Assembly: GCA_012510935.1 (NCBI GenBank)
Contig: JAAZHB010000028.1
Span: 1-8,688, forward strand
Reading direction: 5' to 3'
Source: Clostridiales bacterium
GTDB taxonomy: Bacteria; Bacillota_A; Clostridia; Peptostreptococcales; Anaerovoracaceae
DNA: 8,688 bases
This document shows, piece after piece, positions 1-4,932 of the stretch (position 1 is its first letter; every line of letters starts with the position of its first letter). The position numbers were made by a program, and so were the translations under genes. Below the pieces are notes generated by a model. That model had not been told where the DNA came from, did no database searches, and worked only from the letters and a program-made list of their open reading frames with translations.

Positions 1-81
1 ATTGGTATGGCTGTATTGAAGTGGTGGGTTACCAATAAGGAAGAGAGAAGTGAAGATACGGAGGTAGAATCAAGTGTTTAA
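1..81 (+). CDS. C-terminal end of an unidentified protein (partial, 5' end outside the window)
   Basis: Frame 1 is open from the window edge to a TAA at 79-81 and gives 26 residues. A short hydrophobic stretch (IGMAVLKWWV) is followed by a charged, Glu/Ser-rich tail. This would fit the last membrane segment and cytoplasmic tail of a membrane protein, but the piece is too short to identify. Its stop codon lies 8 bases inside the next gene, whose ribosome binding site sits within this reading frame, so the two are probably co-transcribed and translationally coupled. An open frame of this length could also arise by chance; the overlap geometry is the main argument that it is real. Confidence 0.5.
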   Translation: MGMAVLKWWVTNKEERSEDTEVESSV

Positions 82-559
82 GAAAGAGTTATATATTGGA
101 AGTAAGAAAGAACAATATGATACAGTATGCAAGCAACTTGACATGCTTATTAAAGGAGAATCAAATATTGTTGCGAATCTAGCAAATAGCTCAGCCTTAC
201 TTAATTTCTTCTTGAAGGATATAAATTGGGTAGGATACTACTTGTATGAGGAGACCACGAATCAGCTCGTTATAGGGCCATTTCAGGGACTTCCGGCATG
301 TATTAGAATCCCGCTTGGAAAGGGCGTATGCGGAACGGCTGCAGAGGAACTTAGAGTTCTTAGAGTTGAGGATGTACATTGCTTTCAAGGTCATATCGCT
401 TGTGACTCAGCAAGTAAGTCAGAAATTGTGTTACCAATTATGAGAGATGGTAACCTCTATGGAGTTCTAGATATTGATAGTCCGATTACAGAAAGATTCG
501 ATACAGAGGATGAGGTAGGCTTAACTTCATTTGTATCAATAATTGAGAAATATTTATAA
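74..559 (+). CDS. msrC: Free methionine-(R)-sulfoxide reductase (GAF-domain fRMsr)
   Basis: This 161-residue protein is a single GAF domain of the fRMsr family (E. coli YebR/MsrC, about 165 aa). The enzyme reduces free L-methionine-(R)-sulfoxide in the cytoplasm with thioredoxin-type electrons, an oxidative-damage repair and methionine-salvage role. The family core is clear: GPFQG at 68-72, PACIRIPLGKGVCGTAA at 74-90, VEDVHCF near 98-104, and GHIACDSASKSEIVLP at 106-121. Cys76, Cys86 and Cys110 have the same 10- and 24-residue spacing as the three redox cysteines of the E. coli enzyme; Cys103 is an extra one. The start is GTG at 74, chosen because GGAGG at 60-64 lies 9 nt upstream and the resulting length matches the family. 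The start overlaps the end of the upstream reading frame by 8 bp, suggesting an operon. A terminator follows directly. Confidence 0.93.
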   Translation: MFKKELYIGSKKEQYDTVCKQLDMLIKGESNIVANLANSSALLNFFLKDINWVGYYLYEETTNQLVIGPFQGLPACIRIPLGKGVCGTAAEELRVLRVEDVHCFQGHIACDSASKSEIVLPIMRDGNLYGVLDIDSPITERFDTEDEVGLTSFVSIIEKYL

Positions 560-571
560 TAGCATGTAAAT

Positions 572-606
572 AAAAAGCTACTATCATCAAAGATAGTAGC
601 TTTTTT
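572..606. terminator. Bidirectional intrinsic terminator between convergent genes
   Basis: A 10-bp perfect stem (AGCTACTATC at 576-585 with GATAGTAGCT at 592-601) closes a 6-nt loop. It is flanked by an A run at 572-576 and a T run at 601-606, so the hairpin is followed by a U tract whichever strand is transcribed. It lies 12 nt after the fRMsr stop codon and 21 nt after the end of the convergent ABC-F gene, so it should terminate both. Confidence 0.9.
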
Positions 607-627
607 GATAAAGATTTATAGTTTAAT

Positions 628-2214
628 TTACGCCTCACCGATGAATTCTTCGTAAGTACACATTTTGTCAGTGAGAGAACCATCAGGATTTATTTCCATA
701 ATTCTGTTTGCAATCGTCTGTATGAATTCATGGTCATGAGATGCGAAAAGCAGATTCCCCTTGAATGAGATAAGTCCGTCGTTCACAGCGGTGATAGACT
801 CAAGGTCAAGGTGGTTAGTCGGCTGGTCAAGAACGAGCACATTTGATCCAAATAGCATCATTCTAGATAGCATGCAGCGAACCTTCTCGCCTCCGGAAAG
901 CACCTGAACCTCCTTGTAGACATCGTCACCAGAGAAAAGCATTCTACCGAGGAAACTCCGCATAAATGTCTCTGTCGTCTCTTTCGTGTATTGTGACAAC
1001 CAATCCACAAGATTAAGCTTGCAGCCATTGAAATAAGCAGAATTATCTACTGGGAAATATGAGTTTGCAATCGTTACTCCCCACTTGTACGAACCTTCGT
1101 CAGGCTCCATCTCTCCGACAATGATCTTGAAAAGTGTAGTATTGGCAATTTCATTCTCTCCAACAAAAGCAATCTTGTCATCCTTGTTAACTCTAAAAGA
1201 GATATTATCGAGAACTTTTACACCATCGATTGTCTTAGAAAGTCCCACAACCTCAAGAATTTCTTTGCCTGGCTCGCGATCCATTGTGAATCCTACGAAC
1301 GGATATCTTCTTGAAGAAGACGGCATCTCTTCAACAGTGAGTTTATCTAGAAGTTTTCTACGAGAAGTAGCTTGCTTAGCCTTAGACTTATTAGCAGAGA
1401 ACCTTTGGATAAATGTTTGAAGCTCTTTAATTTTATCCTCATTCTTCTTGTTCTGATCTTTAATCATCTTCTGAACAAGCTGACTTGATTCATACCAGAA
1501 TTCATAGTTTCCTACATACATTTTTATCTGGCCGTAATCAACATCTACGATATTGGTACATACTGTATTGAGGAAGTGTCTGTCATGGGATACAACTAGT
1601 ACAGTTCCGTCATAGTCCATAAGGAAGTCCTCAAGCCATTCAATTGCCTTTACATCAAGGTGGTTGGTAGGCTCGTCAAGAAGGATAATTCCAGGGTGGC
1701 CAAAGAGGGCCTGCGCGAGAAGAACCTTAACCTTCTCTTTACTTGTCAAGGTTGACATTTCGCTATAAAGGATATCATTCGAAAGACCTAGTCCCTGTAT
1801 TAGTTTAGAAGCATTTGAATCAGCCTCCCATCCATCAAGGTCTGCAAACTCAGCCTCAAGCTCAGCTGCCTTAATTCCATCTTCGTCTGAGAAATCTTCT
1901 TTCATATAGATAGCGTCTTTCTCTTTCATTATTTCATAAAGCCTAGGGTTTCCCTGAATAACGGTATCAAAAACAGTGAATTCATCAAAAGCAAAGTGGT
2001 CCTGCTTTAAAACTGACATTCTGATACCCGGCTTAATACTAACATTACCTGTAGTAGGTTCTAACTCACCAGAGAGAACTCTTAGGAAAGTTGATTTGCC
2101 TGCGCCGTTTGCTCCGATAATGCCATAGCAATTGCCAGGTGAAAAAACCATATCAACATTCTTGAAGAGTGGTTGTCCGCTAAAATTAACACTCACATCG
2201 GTTACTGTAATCAT
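628..2214 (-). CDS. ABC-F family ATPase, YkpA/YbiT type, with one degenerate ATP site
   Basis: This 528-residue soluble protein has two ABC ATPase domains and no membrane segments, the ABC-F layout of ribosome-binding translation factors. Its length and linker (residues about 230-305, with RFSANKSKAKQATSRRK at 271-287) match E. coli YbiT and B. subtilis YkpA. NBD1 has an intact Walker A (GANGAGKST, 34-42), Walker B (LLDEPTNHLD, from 178) and switch His210, but its signature reads LTSKE (156-160) instead of LSGGE. NBD2 has a canonical signature (LSGGE, 439-443) and His493, yet Walker A reads GENEIANTT (352-360, Lys to Asn358) and the catalytic Glu is Gln464 (LDQPTNHLD). In a head-to-tail ABC dimer all three changes fall in the same composite site. 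The ATG at 2214 has AGGAG (2222-2226) 7 nt upstream. A resistance-type or housekeeping translation role is inferred from family; the substrate step is unknown. Confidence 0.93.
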   Translation of the reverse strand: MITVTDVSVNFSGQPLFKNVDMVFSPGNCYGIIGANGAGKSTFLRVLSGELEPTTGNVSIKPGIRMSVLKQDHFAFDEFTVFDTVIQGNPRLYEIMKEKDAIYMKEDFSDEDGIKAAELEAEFADLDGWEADSNASKLIQGLGLSNDILYSEMSTLTSKEKVKVLLAQALFGHPGIILLDEPTNHLDVKAIEWLEDFLMDYDGTVLVVSHDRHFLNTVCTNIVDVDYGQIKMYVGNYEFWYESSQLVQKMIKDQNKKNEDKIKELQTFIQRFSANKSKAKQATSRRKLLDKLTVEEMPSSSRRYPFVGFTMDREPGKEILEVVGLSKTIDGVKVLDNISFRVNKDDKIAFVGENEIANTTLFKIIVGEMEPDEGSYKWGVTIANSYFPVDNSAYFNGCKLNLVDWLSQYTKETTETFMRSFLGRMLFSGDDVYKEVQVLSGGEKVRCMLSRMMLFGSNVLVLDQPTNHLDLESITAVNDGLISFKGNLLFASHDHEFIQTIANRIMEINPDGSLTDKMCTYEEFIGEA

Positions 2215-2303
2215 GTAAAAACTCCTTTGTATATACTTTAGAAAAGAAAAATTTTCTAATTGTTGTATCGAGATAACTGTTGAGCATTTTTGCTCGAATA
2301 TGG

Positions 2304-2332
2304 ATTATATCATTGAACACTGTTTATTACAA
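2304..2332 (-). promoter_or_regulatory. Sigma-70-type promoter for the ABC-F gene
   Basis: On the minus strand a TTGTAA -35 box (2327-2332) is followed after exactly 17 bp by a perfect TATAAT -10 box (2304-2309). Transcription would start near 2297, giving a leader of about 83 nt whose first bases form the GAGCA/TGCTC hairpin. Confidence 0.65.
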
Positions 2333-2403
2333 ATATATAGATTGCTACTAGTTAAATTGAGGATTAAAATATCAAATATTAATCAATTTTGAGGTCGTTT
2401 TTC

Positions 2404-2432
2404 TTGCATACTGAAGGGATTTATTATATCAT
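2404..2432 (+). promoter_or_regulatory. Possible promoter for the HU gene
   Basis: TTGCAT (2404-2409), a 17-bp spacer and TATCAT (2427-2432) resemble a vegetative promoter. The -10 box matches 5 of 6 consensus bases; the -35 box matches only the TTG. It would give a leader of roughly 80 nt. Other AT-rich hexamers nearby compete, so this is tentative. Confidence 0.35.
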
Positions 2433-2522
2433 TAACGCAGTTATCGTGAAGATATGAATATTTTTGGCGCATCTTGATTACTAAATTTATTGAGACAAGA
2501 TGTTAGAGAAAAGGAGAGAACT

Positions 2523-2795
2523 ATGAATAGAAATGAACTAATTTCTGCAGTAGCAGAAAACGTAGGAATGACAAAGAAGGATGCTGGTGTTGCAGTTGCA
2601 GCTGTATTCGAAGAGATCAGCAAGGCAATGGCAAATGGTGAGAAGGTTCAGCTTCTTGGTTTCGGAAACTTTGAGGTTCGTGACCGTGCAGCAAGAACAG
2701 GAAAGAATCCTCAGACAGGCGAAGCAATTCAGATTGCTGCTTGCAAGGTTCCTGCGTTTAAGGCTGGTAAGGCTCTTAAGGACGCTGTTAAGTAG
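2523..2795 (+). CDS. hup: HU-type histone-like DNA-binding protein
   Basis: This 90-residue protein is a full-length HU, the small dimeric nucleoid protein that bends and compacts DNA. The N-terminal helices (residues 1-40) begin [21 protein letters not shown]. The family's [18 protein letters not shown] region spans 46-63 and includes the DNA-contacting beta-arm, with the tip proline at 63 in NPQTGE, which in HU/IHF proteins inserts between base pairs. The C-terminus [14 protein letters not shown] (77-90) is typical. The ATG at 2523 was chosen over an in-frame TTG at 2490 because AAGGAG (2511-2516) is spaced 6 nt from it and the family starts there. Codon use is visibly biased toward a few preferred codons (AAG, CTT, GGT, GCA), as expected for a highly expressed gene. 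It appears monocistronic, with its own terminator just downstream. Confidence 0.97.
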   Translation: MNRNELISAVAENVGMTKKDAGVAVAAVFEEISKAMANGEKVQLLGFGNFEVRDRAARTGKNPQTGEAIQIAACKVPAFKAGKALKDAVK

Positions 2796-2819
2796 TCAGG
2801 TCTATTTGAAATTTAAAAG

Positions 2820-2851
2820 AGGTGCTTTCCAGGAATGGAAGGCACCTTTTT
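2820..2851. terminator. Terminator of the HU gene, probably bidirectional
   Basis: AGGTGC (2820-2825) pairs with GCACCT (2842-2847), extended through one T-G wobble and TTCC/GGAA around a 6-nt loop (2831-2836). A T run (2847-2851) follows on the plus strand. Read on the minus strand the stem is followed by CTTTTAAATTT, so it can also back up termination of the convergent aminotransferase operon. Confidence 0.9.
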
Positions 2852-2859
2852 CGTTATTG

Positions 2860-2934
2860 TTCAATTATAACAACACCACGATATCCCGTTCACTTAGGCA
2901 GAAGAACTATCGTGGTGTTGTTGTACTAATTGAA
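2860..2934. repeat. Long imperfect hairpin abutting the aminotransferase stop codon
   Basis: Two arms pair over 75 nt. The outer pair is TTCAATTA (2860-2867) with TAATTGAA (2927-2934). The main perfect 14-bp stem is 2870-2883 with 2908-2921 (ACAACACCACGATA and its complement). A further GTTC/GAAC pair (2889-2892 / 2904-2907) closes a loop of about 11 nt. The structure begins immediately after the stop codon of the minus-strand aminotransferase gene. It may be that operon's terminator or a 3' stability element, although the U tract on the minus strand is poor (TTGTTATAATT). Confidence 0.7.
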
Positions 2935-4071
2935 CTAGCTCATTGTGTAATGTCTCTCAAAACTTGTTGCAAGGTTTGCTTTCAGTTTAACTCCATATGA
3001 AGCAAATGCATCATCTAGCGCTTCCAATGTCAGCTTAACATCAGCATAGTTTGAGCTTTCTCCCATATGACCTATACGGATTACTTTTCCGGCAAGAACA
3101 TCGAAAGAATTTGAAATAAGAATGTTATATTTGTCTTTCACGAATTGAAGTATTTCTACATCTGTAATACCTTCTGGCACTTCTATTACTGTAACAGTAT
3201 TTGAATAACCGCCTCTCACATACATTTGCAATCCTGCATCTAGAACAGCTTCTCTTGTGGCGATAGCAATTTTTGCATGTCTTTGTAAGATTTCTTTATC
3301 TTCTAGAACATTATCTACAGCCTGTCCTAGACCATTAATATCGCTTATGGGCATGGTATATGGGAACCATTTATCTTCATAATAAGTTTTAAAAGTTAGC
3401 AAATTAGCATAGAAAGAAGCAATTCTGGTCTTACGGTTCTCCATAGACTTCATTGCCTTATCGCTGACCCAGACCATTGTCAATCCCGGAGGCGCACTCA
3501 AAGCCTTCTGTGAACCGCCGCAAAGTATATCAATGCAGCTATTGTCAAAGTCCACAGGCTCGCCGAACATTCCTGCAACAGAATCAACTACATTCAATAT
3601 CCCATACTCAGCAAGCAAAGGGCATATTTCATCAATTGGATTAAGCAAGCCGCTCGGGGTATCGCAATGAACGACAGTGGCATATTTAAAGTCGCTATCT
3701 TTTTCCAGAAAATTTTTGAGCTTCGCGATGTCAAAAGGCTCCCTGTAGTCCGAAGCGTATAGGTAAGGAGAGCCTCCATACAAAGTTACAAAATCAGCAA
3801 ATCCTTTCCCAAAAATTCCATTGTCGAGAACTAGAACTCGATCTCCAGCTTCCGTCAATGATGCGCATGCCGCCTCAAGCCCAAGAATTCCTTCACCTCC
3901 AAGAATGTAAGCTGTACCAGAACAATTCATTAAGCCCTCAAGCTTGTCGCATATACTCTTGTAGTATTCAATAAACTCAATGTCTATATCAGGATTTGTT
4001 GTTTCGACACTTCTTGCTAGTCTAACATTCTCTCTAACCTGAGAAGGGCCAGCCGTCATAATTTTATACAT
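2935..4071 (-). CDS. Class V PLP-dependent aminotransferase, possibly pyridoxamine-pyruvate aminotransferase-like
   Basis: This 378-residue cytoplasmic protein belongs to the alanine-glyoxylate/serine-pyruvate aminotransferase family (fold type I, class V). It starts MYKIMTAGPSQVREN. The PLP lysine is Lys189 in GGSQKALSAPPGL (185-197), Asp163 in VVDSVAG should bind the pyridine nitrogen, and Arg332 in RIGHMG (332-337) is the usual carboxylate-binding position. Motifs GGEGILGLEAA (58-68), HCDTPSGLLNPID (135-147) and APPGLTM (193-199) recall pyridoxamine-pyruvate aminotransferase more than ordinary AGT enzymes, which usually have ETSTG where this has DTPSG. Substrate is therefore inferred, not shown. 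The ATG at 4071 has GGGAGG (4077-4082) 5 nt upstream; the longer open frame to 4221 only reads the neighbour out of frame. The start overlaps the end of the ECF S-component gene by 16 bp, so the two are translationally coupled. Confidence 0.9.
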   Translation of the reverse strand: MYKIMTAGPSQVRENVRLARSVETTNPDIDIEFIEYYKSICDKLEGLMNCSGTAYILGGEGILGLEAACASLTEAGDRVLVLDNGIFGKGFADFVTLYGGSPYLYASDYREPFDIAKLKNFLEKDSDFKYATVVHCDTPSGLLNPIDEICPLLAEYGILNVVDSVAGMFGEPVDFDNSCIDILCGGSQKALSAPPGLTMVWVSDKAMKSMENRKTRIASFYANLLTFKTYYEDKWFPYTMPISDINGLGQAVDNVLEDKEILQRHAKIAIATREAVLDAGLQMYVRGGYSNTVTVIEVPEGITDVEILQFVKDKYNILISNSFDVLAGKVIRIGHMGESSNYADVKLTLEALDDAFASYGVKLKANLATSFERHYTMS

Positions 4072-4583
4072 GATAACCTCCCAGCAAATGGCAGCACGAT
4101 TGCGCCTGCAACAAGAACCTGAATAATATTTCCAGGAATTGAGCCTAGAGGAACCACCCAATTGCCATACAATATTACTTCTGCAAAATAATAGCCAACA
4201 ACTTTGATTGCACAAGCACACAATATTGCTACAGAATATTTTATTTTGTTGTTAACATTCCATTTCTCTGCTATAAGTCCAGCTACATAACCCATTGTAC
4301 CTACTATTACAAGGGTAAATGGAGCCCATGCAGCCCATCCAGAGACAATATCGAAGAGGCACATTCCTATGCCGCCAGCGATTGCACCAGATTTCCTTCC
4401 AAGAACAAAGGCGGCAATAAACAGAGGAACATTTCCTAGATGAATGAGCCCTCCGTTCCCCATAATTGGGAGCCTAATGTTGATAAACATTGTTGCAACG
4501 AAAGTCAATGCAATTAGAAGGGAATTAAGAACCATCATTTTGGTAGTCATGCCTCTGTTTGTTAAATTGTTTTCCTTATCCAT
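4056..4583 (-). CDS. ECF transporter S component (substrate-binding membrane subunit), vitamin-type
   Basis: This 175-residue integral membrane protein has about six hydrophobic segments (near 17-36, 50-62, 66-82, 88-104, 115-137 and 147-168) and the look of an energy-coupling-factor S component. The LIHLGNVPLFIAAFVLGRKSG region (46-65) followed by AGGIGMCLFDIVSGWAAWAPFT (69-90) resembles the HmpT/PdxU-like vitamin-precursor group. S components bind a micronutrient and use an EcfA-EcfA'-EcfT module for uptake; no such module is encoded here, so a shared one elsewhere is inferred. The ATG at 4583 is preferred because AGGAG (4594-4598) lies 10 nt upstream; a further in-frame ATG at 4640 lacks support. 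It is the first gene of a two-gene operon with the class V aminotransferase, which it overlaps by 16 bp. The exact substrate cannot be read from the sequence. Confidence 0.85.
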   Translation of the reverse strand: MDKENNLTNRGMTTKMMVLNSLLIALTFVATMFINIRLPIMGNGGLIHLGNVPLFIAAFVLGRKSGAIAGGIGMCLFDIVSGWAAWAPFTLVIVGTMGYVAGLIAEKWNVNNKIKYSVAILCACAIKVVGYYFAEVILYGNWVVPLGSIPGNIIQVLVAGAIVLPFAGRLSCIKL

Positions 4584-4662
4584 TATAATTTTTCTCCTAA
4601 ACACCTGTTTAATTAATGAACAGTAACTATAGAGCTTCAATTTTTATTATCTTTCGTTAATG

Positions 4663-4668
4663 ATTATA
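4663..4668 (-). promoter_or_regulatory. Possible -10 box for the ECF/aminotransferase operon
   Basis: A perfect TATAAT lies on the minus strand 80 bp before the ECF S-component start. The region 17 bp upstream is only T-rich (TTTTTC-like), so the -35 match is poor and the call is tentative. Confidence 0.3.
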
Positions 4669-4756
4669 GTTGGATATGCTTATGAAAAAAATATACAAAG
4701 AAGGTGTTTTTCCTGTGCGAAAAGACCAAATATCTGTGAAATTATTAATCTGTACC

Positions 4757-4801
4757 TGTAATTTCAGTTGTAATTTCGAGCAAACTGTATATATCGAAAT
4801 T
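4757..4801. repeat. Repeat cluster: direct TGTAATTTC pair plus inverted partner
   Basis: TGTAATTTC occurs at 4757-4765 and again at 4769-4777, a 12-bp period. The second copy is also one arm of an 8-bp inverted repeat: AATTTCGA (4772-4779) with TCGAAATT (4794-4801) around 14 nt. No T tract follows, so it is not an obvious terminator. It could be an operator for either divergent gene. Confidence 0.4.
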
Positions 4802-4932
4802 TATACGAATATAAACTATTCTTGGTATATTGAGCTAATTAATTCAACTGATGCATGATTAGTCCATATCGGAGAAAGTAGAGAAAATAAAGTTGACTAA
4901 ACAGGGTTATTTATCTCTCGAAAAGGAGTATA

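Larger units (their letters stand above)
2215..2522. other. Divergent intergenic region between the ABC-F and HU genes
   Basis: These 308 AT-rich bases hold the divergent start regions of two genes. The part near the ABC-F gene contains its ribosome binding site, an 8-bp AT-rich inverted repeat (TTAGAAAA at 2238-2245 with TTTTCTAA at 2252-2259), a small GC-containing hairpin (GAGCA 2282-2286 / TGCTC 2291-2295) and a good minus-strand promoter. The middle contains a longer imperfect palindrome (AAATTG 2354-2359 plus ATTAA 2363-2367, matched by TTAAT 2379-2383 plus CAATTT 2384-2389). That could be an operator, but in such AT-rich DNA it may be chance. The HU side carries a plausible promoter and the HU ribosome binding site AAGGAG at 2511-2516. 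No gene was seen here. Confidence 0.6.
4584..4932. other. Divergent intergenic region, ECF operon and surface-protein gene
   Basis: This 349-bp AT-rich stretch separates two divergent genes. It contains the ribosome binding site and a possible -10 box of the ECF operon, a repeat cluster at 4757-4801, and the AAGGAG (4923-4928) of the surface-protein gene. An open frame at 4670-4858 (62 codons from a TTG) has no ribosome binding site, no recognisable protein features and base composition like its surroundings, so I do not call it a gene. TTGACT at 4893-4898 looks like a -35 box but no -10 box stands at a proper distance. I see no known riboswitch fold here. Confidence 0.5.

Noticed and set aside
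1085..1420. Plus-strand open frame antisense to the ABC-F gene
   Set aside because: It has no ribosome binding site or protein features; it mirrors the codon pattern of the clear ABC-F gene on the other strand.
2490..2522. Earlier TTG start for the HU gene
   Set aside because: It would add 11 residues absent from HU proteins and would place the strong AAGGAG inside the coding region.
2581..3000. 139-codon plus-strand frame overlapping the HU gene and both downstream hairpins
   Set aside because: It is read in a shifted frame through HU, a terminator and the end of a convergent gene, so it is a shadow.
4072..4221. N-terminal extension of the aminotransferase frame to 4221
   Set aside because: The extra 50 residues are Cys/Trp/Arg-rich, lie wholly within the ECF S-component gene in another frame, and the family start MYKIMTAGPS with GGGAGG before it is at 4071.
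4584..4662. A riboswitch ahead of the vitamin-type ECF operon
   Set aside because: I looked for thiamine, FMN, cobalamin and folate-type conserved cores and saw none; the leader is short and AT-rich.
4670..4858. Small plus-strand open frame of 62 codons beginning with TTG
   Set aside because: It has no ribosome binding site at the TTG or at the internal ATGs, no recognisable motif, and overlaps repeat-rich regulatory-looking DNA.
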